From Massospora cicadina (taxonomy: Eukaryota > Entomophthoromycota > Entomophthoromycetes > Entomophthorales > Entomophthoraceae): 64,000 nucleotides of DNA. Location: assembly GCA_022478985.1 (NCBI GenBank), contig JAKSZP010015894.1, forward strand, positions 113,522 to 177,521, written 5' to 3'. The notes beneath the pieces were generated by a model. It saw only the letters and a program-made list of their open reading frames with translations. It ran no database searches and was not told the origin of the DNA. The position numbers were made by a program, and so were the translations under genes. How positions within the stretch are numbered: the stretch's first letter is position 1; each line of letters opens with the position of its first letter. Below, piece after piece: positions 56,088 to 64,000 of this stretch.

Positions 56088-56660
56088 ATGGATCCACTTC
56101 CAGGCGCGTTTGGCACAGGTGACAGGGGGGTATCCCCTCTCGCACTCCAACTAGCACAGGTTGATGCATTACCCACAGAATTGGTGGGATGGTTCCAGGA
56201 ACTCATTGAGGAACAGGAGAGTTTGCCAAAAATCATGGAGGAGTGTGTGGAGTTTATCAACCGGGTGGCATGTCCAGATGAAGCAAAAGGTGAGGCCTGG
56301 TCATCACTTTTAACAGTCAGCCAGTGTTATAGCTCTGTAGAGGAGTATTCAGGGTCTTCCATCCGCTGGCAAAGGCAGCTCAGGTTACAGATTCCCAATC
56401 CTCATGAATGTTCTGCCAGGGGTTGCAGGCAGATTTGCTTGCAGCCTTAGCAGCAGAAAAGGTCCAAGCTACGCTGGGGGAGGAAGTGGCCTTAGCAGTT
56501 CAAGTTGAAAAACAATTAGCACTGGCATGGGACTAGCGGGAGGAGTCAATGTCACTAGGGAAGGGACAGTCCTCAGTAATTGGCCATTCCAGTCAAGGGG
56601 GTGGCACCCAGCCCCAAGAAACGTGGGAAAATTCAAGGGGGAGGGCTCCAAGGGAATATG
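56088..56660 (+). pseudogene. LTR-8 gag
   Basis: The 120-residue frame 56088-56450 (MDPLPGAFGTGDRGVSPLAL; acidic helical segment ELIEEQESLPKIMEECVEF) sits between the LTR and protease. Further gag-like sequence in other frames runs to about 56660. It is short compared with usual gags, so part may be deleted. Confidence 0.6.
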
Positions 56661-57020
56661 TCAGAATCTCCATCAGTTAATTTGCAAGTGAAAGTCTCAT
56701 TTAAAAATAAATCTCCTTCTTTGCTTTATTCTCAACTGTTTATCCCCATAGAGTTGCATACAGATGGGGGAATGGAAAGGGCAATGGCCCTTATAGATAC
56801 TGGGGCAGAAGAGGATTATGTTGAATTGGCATTGGCAGAGCGTTTGAAGCTGCAGGTGCAGGAAGGACCAGTGGTGGTATTTGTTGATGCCACACAGAGG
56901 GCGCCATCATGACGTATATGCCCTTCAGTGAAGGTACAGCAGGCCCCATTCGTGTTCTGGATGCGGTTTTGTGTGATTGAGAACCTGACCCACCCAGTAG
57001 TGTTTGGGATGCAGTGGTAA
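56660..57020 (+). pseudogene. LTR-8 aspartic protease
   Basis: The frame 56580-56912 holds MERAMALIDTGAEEDYVELA, active site DTGA. The flap region follows in another frame (PVVFGMQW near 56995-57018). Confidence 0.87.
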
Positions 57021-57044
57021 CGTCAGTTCAGACCCCAGATTGAC

Positions 57045-58303
57045 GTGCCTTCTGGTACCATAACCTTAAACCCAAGGATGGGTCCACCAATGAAGTGGAG
57101 TCTGTTGGTGGGAAACCTGAGATTATATAAGTATAGAACACTGAGGGCCATGCAGGAAGAGGTCTTTCCTGCTGAATACCAAGATTTTGTGGGGGTCTTT
57201 GGTCCAAAAAAAGTTTGCCATTTTTCCCCACAGGGACATTTGTATTCTCTTTTCAGTTTAAGGAAGGGTCATAACTTCCCAATATATGCCCTGTTTGCCC
57301 ATTGAATGAATGAGCCAAAGCTGCATTGGAGGACCACATGAATTCAATGTTGAGCAAAGGTTTGATTAAGCCATCAAAAGCAGCTGTGGTATCTTCAGTG
57401 TTGCTGATGCCCAAGGCAAGTGGAGGGTTACATCCATACATGGACTACTGGAGGTTAAATGCAGTCACAGAGCTGGATCCTTACCCAATGCCACTAATAG
57501 AAGATATCTTGCCAATGGTCATGGGATGCAACATTTTCACCAAGCTTGATTTGGCAGATGCATTAAACCAGGTACCTGTGAGGCTGGAGCACCAAAGATA
57601 CACGGCATTCAAGTACCACCTTAGAATATTCTAATACCAAGTTATGCCACTTGGGCTGCGCAATGCCCCAGAGGTATTTCGATTAATGATTGACTGAGTA
57701 CTCTGTCAGTTGACTGGCCAGTGTTGTATCGCTTATATGGATGAAATCATGGTGTTTTAACGTTCCAAGAAAGCTCATGTACAGGATGTATGGGAAGTCC
57801 TGATGGCATTGGCTGAGGAAGGATTACGTCTGAAGCCTTCATAATGTGAGTTTAACCAGGAGTTGGTCAAGTTCCTAGGGAATGTGATATTTGGAAAAGG
57901 CCTGGGGGTATTCCAAGATAAGATCCAGGTGGTGTGTGCATGGAAGGCACCAACCGATCAGACAGGTGTAAGAAGTTTTCTGGGGATAGCAAATTTTCTC
58001 AGGAGGTTCATCAAGAATCTATCAAAGTTAGCCTTGCCACTTGTGCGACAAATGCAGAACGTACTGTTCATATGTGGGGAAGAAGAGGAGAGGGCATTCA
58101 ACCTGTTGAAAGAGAAGCTCATTTTAACGCTGGTCCTTGCCCATCCAGATCCAGGAAAAACTTTTATGGTTGAGACAGACATCTCAAAACTTTGCTGTGG
58201 GAGCAGTACTCTTACAGAAGGGAAGGATGAGTTGGAGCACCCAGTGTGTTATACCAGCTGGAAAATGATTCCAGCAGAAATGAATTACCCAATGTATGAC
58301 AAG
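57045..58303 (+). pseudogene. LTR-8 reverse transcriptase and RNase H start
   Basis: Blocks in order are DYWRLNAVTELDPYPMPLIE, IFTKLDLADALNQV, YQVMPLGLRNAPEVF, CIAYMDEIMVF (active site YMDE, second Asp changed to Glu) near 57725-57757, then the frame 57863-58327 with VRSFLGIANFLRRFI and the RNase H start TFMVETDISKLCCGSS and AEMNYPMYDK. Stops at 57632, 57695, 57758 and elsewhere. LTR-9 interrupts at 58304. Confidence 0.9.
58299..58303. repeat. Left TSD of LTR-9 (ACAAG)
   Basis: Repeated at 59498-59502; the RNase H frame resumes after it (ELLVVVAALQEW). Confidence 0.92.
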
Positions 58304-59497
58304 TGTGACGGTCAAGGCGCTGCATGACCACCACATAGCCCCAACCCATCCTAAGGCGGGGATCGCGGCTAATAGTGTCACACTTGATATATATTAAAGT
58401 ATAGGGCTCAAGGGCAATGACCCTTGTAAATGGCATTCTGACAAATCAGATGCCACAAAATCGACTAAACCTCAAGGCAAAGGTGTCAAAGGTCAATGTA
58501 AATGGCGACCAGGCCAATCAGAGGCCGCCAACCCAAATTCTGAGGTCTCATGCATAGAGATTGGCAATGGCAAAGAGCAGCCCAGCGAACCAGGGGCTGC
58601 CAAGCCAAATTATGCCAAAAATGGAAGCGGCAAGAATCACAGCATTGGGCAGCTCAGCAAAATAGGAGCTGCCATGCCAAATAACACTAAAAGAGGAAAC
58701 ATCAGCATTTGGCGGCTCAACGAATCAGGGGCTGCCAAGCTGAATAACTCCAGAAAAGGAAATGATGGCATTGGGCAGCTCAACAAATAAGGAGCCGCCA
58801 AGCTGAATCTACCGCTCATCAAAATTATTGAGAGCCATGGCAAAGGGCAGCCCAGCGAATCAGGGGCTGCCAGGCTGAATGATCCCAAAAATGTGAATTT
58901 TAGTGATAAGGTTGAGATGAGCTCTGATTCATCCTTGACAAACGGAAATATATGCGAAAAAGTTTCCGTAACACCACAGGTACTTGATGGATGGTCTAGA
59001 ATGGGCCTAGATGAGAATATCGGAGGCCAAGATTCTCAAAATAGGCCCACAGATAGTCCACCACCCACAGACTCCGCGGGGTCCGATTTCCCCATATCCC
59101 CTGTTCCCTAATATAAAGTTAAACTAAGCGAAGGTGTTTAAAACAACTTTGTCTTCTGATAAAAATAATAAAAACCTATAAAATTGAAAATAAAATTTTG
59201 AAATTTTGAATCATTTATTTGAGATTTCAAGGAAAATCGTGGATTTTGGGTAAATCAACATGGACCATTCCTTGGATTTTGACAGAGCTGTCGCCTCTCT
59301 GTATGCTCTCTCTGGAGGCCAAACTGCCCTCCTCAGTGTGAACATCATCCTTACAGTGTTCTAAGGATATCTAAATTGCTCAACAAGCCAACAAACGTGA
59401 AACCCCACCACAGTGGCCCTCTCTTGCCTATGGGCCCTCACATGGGCCCTCTTACCCAACTGCTATGTAAAAATATGGAGAGACCCCATTCATCACA
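58304..59497. mobile_element. LTR-9: solo LTR-like insertion (1194 bp) with hairpin repeats
   Basis: The segment starts TGTGACGG and ends CATCACA (TG...CA) and is flanked by the 5-bp TSD ACAAG. It has no internal coding region, primer-binding site or second LTR, so a solo LTR left by recombination is the simplest reading. A very short non-autonomous element is the alternative. Its orientation is not certain. It carries six hairpin-forming repeats (58504-58871). Confidence 0.8.
58504..58871. repeat. Six tandem hairpin units in LTR-9
   Basis: Units around GGCAGCTCAGCAAATAGGAG followed by CTGCC start at about 58504, 58575, 58647, 58710, 58773 and 58845. In each, GGCAGC or a variant pairs with GCTGCC across a 14-nt loop. 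The spacings are 71, 72, 63, 63 and 72 bp. Confidence 0.85.
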
Positions 59498-59502
59498 ACA
59501 AG

Positions 59503-60000
59503 GAGCTACTGGTGGTGGTTGCGGCGCTTCAGGAGTGGCAGAACCACATGTTGTATGCCCGTCATCCTTTTGTAGTATGGACAGACCATCAGGTTATGGA
59601 GTATTACCAAGAGCCCATGAAAATGAATCAGTGCCAAGCCCGTTGGCATGTGGATCTGGCTCAGTATGATTTCCTAGTGGAATACTATCTGGGAGCTGTT
59701 AACATCATAGCAGATTGGTTGAGCTGGGATGTGGGGCTAGCTTACAAGAAGGCTGAATTGGAGAAGTATAACACAGCAACAATGTTCTGGGAAGACCAAT
59801 TTGCCATGATAGTGAGTGAGGAGGATGAACTGGAAGGGGAGATCTGAAGAAAGCAAAGGAGGACACTATTCAGGCAGTTTTAAGGGCGGAAACAGCAGAG
59901 GGCCATCGGCACAGCCGTCATTGTACATATGAAAAGAAAAATGGAATTATATATCACAACTCGCAGATATGGGTTCCAAACCCATCACTGCAATGGGAAG
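59503..60000 (+). pseudogene. LTR-8 RNase H, remaining part
   Basis: The frame 59413-59847 contains ELLVVVAALQEWQNHMLYAR, FVVWTDHQVMEYYQ, QARWHVDLAQYDFLVEYYLG and the final AVNIIADWLSW. The frame enters from LTR-9, so its formal start is not real. Confidence 0.9.
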
Positions 60001-61237
60001 TGCTGCAGGCATTGCATGACCACCCACTGGCGAGACATCCAGGGGTTGTGAAGATGATTGGCTTGGTGCAACGGAAGTATTCATGGGGGGCTGCAAAAGG
60101 ATATCAAAAATATGTGGCAGAATGCTTGGTTTGCACACGTTTGAAGCCATTGCAAAAGCAGCCCGCAGGTAAGTTAGTCCCACTCCAAATTCTGAGTCAG
60201 CTGTGGGAATCGATTAGCATGGATTTCATTACAGGGTTACCTAAGATCCAGGGGAAGGATGCAATAATGGTTGTTATCAATCACTTAAAAAATACACTGA
60301 GTTTACCCGTGTACCTCAAAATTCTCGGCCAAGGACACTACAAGGGTTTTTATCAATGAGATATTCGCCCATCATAGCCTACTGGAAGAGATTATTTTGG
60401 TTTGCAGTCCTTAATTTGTATCAAAATTCTGGTCAAGTCTGCTCAGTAATTTGAAGATTTGCCCGCGTAGGGCTTCAGCTTACCATCCCCAGTCCAATGG
60501 GCAAACAGAGAGGGTAAACCAGATATTGGAGCAATACCTCCGATGCTATATCTCAGATTGACAAGATGATCGGGTTATCAGGGTTAGACTTGCTCAGTTC
60601 ACTTACAATAAACACCAACAATAGTTGACAGGAATGTCACCATTTTTGCTAATCATGGATCCAATCCAGCATTAGATGGGGGATCAAATGGAGGAGTATG
60701 CCAGGGGGCGGACAAATTATCCCAAAGAATGACTGAAATCAGAAGGAAATTGCAAAGCAACTTGGAGCGTGCCACAGGACAGCAAAAATGGTATGTGGAT
60801 CACCGAAGAGTGCCAGACCCATTGTTTGCTCCAGGGGTTTGGGTATTAGTGGCAGTGAAGAATTATGAGGTACTGGTGAAGAGCCAGAAACTTGGACTGA
60901 AGTTTTAGGCCCATATATGGTGATTTGAGTTGTTAACAAGGTGGCATTTGAATTGGACCTCCTGGAGGGGTTGAGGGCCCATCCAGTTATCCATGGTTCA
61001 CAACTTTGAGGATTCTGGGGGTGTGGACCAGAGCGGCCTGGGCCACTGAACCCACTGGAGGAGGACAATCAGGAATATGTGGTAGAGCAGATCCTGAGGG
61101 AACATTGTGTTAGGGGTTGCCAGCAATTTCTGGTAAGATGGAAAGGATTTCCAGTTGAGGAAGTGACCTGGAAAACTCCAGAGGAGTGTTCACGCTGTCC
61201 CAAGAAGATCCAAGAGTTTCCGGATTTACAAGAGTGT
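60000..61237 (+). pseudogene. LTR-8 integrase with chromodomain
   Basis: The frame 60000-60359 has the zinc region (HDHPLARHPGVVKM; CLVCTRLKPLQK), SISMDFITGLPKIQGKDA (first Asp). The second Asp region near 60400 is degenerate. SNGQTERVNQILEQYL near 60497 keeps the third catalytic Glu. The C-terminal region (WVLVAVKNYEVLVKSQKLGL) and a chromodomain in the frame 61079-61261 (CQQFLVRWKGFPVEEVTWK) follow. Several stops. Confidence 0.9.
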
Positions 61238-61911
61238 TGTGATAGATCAGGGACAGCCTGATCCACACATTGACCTCATGAATATTGGTTCAAATTTGTG
61301 CACAAATTCGGAGGTTAGATTTAAAAAGTTGGACCAATCAGAAAAACCACTAGAGATGGAAATCGTAGGTAAGGATTCAGGGATTCAAGAACGAGGACTG
61401 ATCTGGCATATTGAATGTCCTGTGTCTTGAATCCTCTGAATTTTCATTATGTGAAATATGAGACTTTCATGAGTAACAATTTGGATGTTGATTGAAAGCC
61501 TAATCTAGATTTTAAGTAATAATTTAAATTATCAAAAATGCTTTAAAAATGAGGAAATGGAAACTGTAAATACAGTTTTTTTCTCAATATAAAAACTACA
61601 ATTAAATTCATATTGCTTGCTTTAAATTTAGCTTTATTTCAAAAGGAATTTCAATCAAGTTAACCAGAATGATGAGCTCAACAAGTGATCTAGGCCAGGC
61701 ATTGGCCTCGTTTGTGGCACTATCTTGGTGCCAGGCCTTACTGCTTGCTTACAGCATTGCTGGAACCTTAGTCTGAAAATACATCATGAATTCCAGAAAT
61801 GGCGCGCAGGTTAGAGGGTGGTTCTCCAAAGGATTATCAGTCATGTGTCGGTGACATGGCTGGTGCTGCCCATCTCATTTGTCACGTATTGGCATGCACC
61901 TGTGTGTTAAA
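61238..61911 (+). repeat. LTR-8, 3' LTR (674 bp)
   Basis: Pairs with 55149-55826. The chromodomain frame runs 24 bases into it before its stop. Confidence 0.9.
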
Positions 61912-61916
61912 CCAAT

Positions 61917-63126
61917 CTTCTGGAGCAAACGAAAAGTCTGGCACTCTCCATTAATCTTCATACCATTTTTGCCATGCTGTGGCATGCTCCAGATTGTTTT
62001 TTTATTTCCTCTTGATATATGTCATTTTAGGATATTTCATCCACCCCCTGGCATACTCCACCATCTGACCCTCCATCCAACTCTGGATTGGATCCATGAT
62101 TTGCAAAGAATGGCATCATCCCTGTTGACAACTGATGGTGGTTATTATAAGCAAACTGAGCCAGTCTGATCCAGATAACCCAATCATCCTGCTGATCTGA
62201 GACATAGCATCAAAGATATTGCTCCTATCTAGTTTACCCTCTCTGTCTGCCCATCAGACTTGGGATGATATGCCAAAGCCCTACATGGGAGAATCTTCAA
62301 GTTACTGAGCAAACTTGACCAGAATTTTGATATAAATTGGGGACCACTATCTGAAATGATCTCCACTGGTAGGCCATGATGGGCAAATATCTTGTCAATA
62401 AAAACTTTTGCAGTGTCTTTGGCTGAGAATTTTGAGGTACATGAGAAAAACTCGACATATTTAGTTAACTGATCAACAATGACCATTATCACATCCTTCC
62501 CCTGGATCTTAGTTAACCCTGTAATGGAATACACACTAACTGACCCCCATGGCTGGCTTGAGTTCTGGATTGGGACTAGCTTAACCGCAGGCTGCCTCCG
62601 CAAGGGCTTTTAAGTGCACAAACTAAGCACTCCGCAACATTTTTTGTGATATCCTTCCACAGTCCAGCCCATGAATACTTATGTCGCACCAGTTCAATCA
62701 TCTTCACAACCCCAGGATGTCCTGCCAATGGGTGGTCATGCGATGCCTACAGCACTTCACACTGCAGTGATGGGTTTGGAACCCATATCCATGAGTCATG
62801 ATGCAAAATTCCAATTTTATTCTCATATGTATGATGATGGCTGTGCCATTGGCCTTCTGGTATTTCCGACCATAACCAATGCTCAAATGATGATCTCCTT
62901 TGATTTCTTTGGATCTCCCCAACCAGTTCATCCTCCTCACTCACCATCATAGCAAATTGGTCTGCCCTGAACATGGTTGCTGTGTTATATTTCTCCAGCT
63001 CAGCCTTCTCATATGCTAGCCCCACATCCCAGCTTAACCAATCCGCAATGGTGTTTACAGCTCCCAGACAGTATTACACTTGGAAATCATATTGAGCCAG
63101 CTCCATGTGCCACCAGGCTTGGCACT
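61917..63126 (-). pseudogene. LTR-7 integrase core and RNase H end
   Basis: The frame 62603-62229 has GSVSVYSITGLTKIQGKDVI (first catalytic Asp of SxDF replaced by Tyr), VEIISDSGPQFISKFW (second Asp) and YHPKSDGQTERVN (Glu). The frame 63025-62747 matches the RNase H-integrase spacer of LTR-8 (GLAYEKAELEKYNTATMF). The RNase H tail (QAWWHMELAQYDFQV) lies at 63074-63126. After 62220 the integrase runs on in other frames to the LTR-8 target site. Confidence 0.9.
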
Positions 63127-63697
63127 TGTCATGATTCCGATATGACTGGATGATAAGCTGGGAATCGCTAGGGTGGATTGTAAAGAATCCACCAAACATG
63201 AAATTAGTTGCAATTATTTGAGTGCCTCGAGATGAGGCAATATTGGGATATAACAAGTTATTATTGGATCGCCTCTAATAAAGGCAATAAGGAGATGTTG
63301 ACATTCGACAAATACAAATTAAATTGCCTCCAAATAGGGTGATAGAGAGCTAAAGAATAATAAGCTGAAATCAAGGAGAATTGGTGGAATAGAATAGTCA
63401 AGCTATGAGATTGGTATTGTCTGAAGCTGCTATATAGCTAGATGGGCAATTGAGAGGAAGGGGAGATTGAGATAGTTAGAGAGAGTAAGAGGACTAGGAA
63501 GGATCTGCTCAGATTATTATATTACAATAAAAGAAGTGTTTTCAGGGAAATTGCTCCCTTTTGTTACATATATTGTTTTAAGTGTGTTCCAAGGGACTGA
63601 CAATCTTCATATTGTCATTCTAATTGCTCAATGGGTCAACCCCATGTGCAAAAAGCCCTTACGGCATATCTTAAATGATTCCACCAATTTTACAACA
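63127..63697 (+). repeat. LTR-10, 5' LTR (571 bp)
   Basis: Homologous to 17806-18364 and 31899-32453 in opposite orientation. Contains an AATAAAAGAAG sequence near 63526, a candidate poly(A) signal. Confidence 0.92.
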
Positions 63698-63803
63698 GTG
63701 GTGCTCACTACAGGGGCCCATTGATCAATTATAAAATGATGCAAACTCAGTTGCCAGCTATGTTGCATACAGGTTCTTTTAATAAAAATCTACATAACAT
63801 GTA

Positions 63804-64000
63804 GGCCAGTTGCCTATGCGGAGCTGAAACTTGCACTGGACGCTGTGCTTAGAAAACAAAGTGAGCTGCTCCAGGAGGTTTGCAGTGATAAGCTGCCTCC
63901 ATTTGATCGTGAAGGGAATATTAATGGGTTCTTTAAGCAATTTGAAATTGTGACAGAAGGAGCCTCAGAGCAATGGAGAGCAAAACTGTTGATTTCTACC
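63804..64000 (+). pseudogene. LTR-10 gag, start
   Basis: The plus-strand reading has YAELKLALDAVLRKQSELLQ, close to YEELKLTLDAVLKKQDELLQ of LTR-2 gag, then REGNINGFFKQFEIVTEGAS, related to LTR-4 gag. It is open over the visible stretch, and the window ends within it. Whether the full gene is intact cannot be judged. Confidence 0.8.

Larger units (their letters stand above)
55149..61911 (+). mobile_element. LTR-8: chromovirus, plus strand, inserted in LTR-7
   Basis: LTRs of 678 and 674 bp, TSD CCAAT, and the order gag, protease, RT, RNase H, integrase, chromodomain on the plus strand. A 1.2-kb solo LTR (LTR-9) sits in RNase H. Without it the element is about 5.6 kb. No TGG-type primer-binding site follows the LTR; the next bases are TAAAACGAAACTC. 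Genes are decayed. Confidence 0.92.
54067..63126 (-). mobile_element. LTR-7: chromovirus on the minus strand, split by LTR-8 and LTR-10
   Basis: Its 3' LTR (54067-54745) is the reverse complement of the LTR-8 LTRs. Upstream on the minus strand come the chromodomain and integrase C-terminus (54746-55148), then, after the LTR-8 insertion, the integrase core and part of RNase H (61917-63126). There the LTR-10 LTR interrupts it, and the 5' part is beyond the window. It is itself inserted in LTR-6. Confidence 0.88.
63127..64000 (+). mobile_element. LTR-10: 5' end of an LTR-2-family element, runs off the window
   Basis: A 571-bp LTR (63127-63697, TGTCATGATTC...TTTACAACA), the reverse complement of the LTR-2 LTRs, is followed by the primer-binding site TGGTGCTCACTACAGGGG (63699-63716) and gag. 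It interrupts the RNase H of LTR-7. The candidate left TSD is GCACT at 63122-63126; the right one is outside the window. Confidence 0.9.

Noticed and set aside
58504..58871. CRISPR-like array (repeats of about 27 bp with 36-45 bp spacers)
   Set aside because: The repeats are imperfect, the intervening sequences are related to each other, and the array lies in an LTR of a fungal retroelement. It is a tandem duplication.
58304..59497. Interpretation as a DNA transposon
   Set aside because: The ends are TG...CA with a 5-bp TSD and there are no long terminal inverted repeats; a solo LTR fits better.

Overview
The window looks like a repeat-dense stretch of a fungal nuclear genome, probably a large, TE-rich one. 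The two host genes are a Kre2/Mnt1-type (GT15) mannosyltransferase, a family characteristic of fungi, and an FAD-dependent amine oxidase with a TACTAAC/CAG splice-acceptor signal. Both lie on the minus strand between about 33.8 and 37.7 kb and are GC-richer than the AT-rich DNA around them. Almost everything else is mobile DNA in nested layers. I could delimit most layers from terminal repeats and target-site duplications (TSDs) read directly in the sequence. The species cannot be named from this window.

Layout. 1-1432: 3' end of a LINE (LINE-A). 1436-3950: no clear gene. About 3950-17175: one degenerate Helitron on the plus strand (Rep endonuclease, then Pif1-like helicase), cut by LTR-1, a minus-strand chromovirus at 5268-14028 (TSD CTTTT), and by a 182-bp LINE-like tail at 15901-16082. 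LTR-1 itself carries a 1.9-kb ORF1-only 'half-LINE' (10882-12803). 17452-32758: a fold-back-like AT-rich repeat holding LTR-2, a gypsy-type element at 17806-32453 (minus, TSD ATTTG). LTR-2 holds LTR-3 (21532-29625, TSD GGATC), whose 3' LTR holds a 5.3-kb LINE with both ORFs (LINE-B, 22219-27493, 17-bp TSD). 33781-37727: the two host genes, separated by a piggyBac-type MITE, a 29-bp poly(A)-tailed insertion and a SINE-like insertion. 39593-41437: second half-LINE (13-bp TSD). 41560-50450: LTR-4 (plus, TSD TCTCT), with the deleted chromovirus LTR-5 (42543-45210, TSD ACATC) in its gag. 51952-64000: gag of LTR-6, interrupted by LTR-7 (minus). LTR-7 is interrupted by LTR-8 (55149-61911, TSD CCAAT), which itself carries a solo LTR (LTR-9, 58304-59497, TSD ACAAG), and by LTR-10, which begins at 63127 and runs off the window.

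How the parts relate. LTR-2, LTR-4, LTR-6 and LTR-10 share the primer-binding motif TGGTGCTCACTACAGGG. LTR-1 and LTR-5 share a different sequence at that position. LTR-7 and LTR-8 are one chromodomain family. The half-LINEs carry only a gag-like ORF1, but their 3' ends resemble those of the autonomous LINE, which suggests a dependent/helper pair. Three 29-44 bp insertions with poly(A) and 13-16 bp TSDs appear to be tails of a further, unidentified retroposon. Nearly all element genes are broken by stops and frameshifts. The LINE-B ORF1 is the largest intact element ORF.
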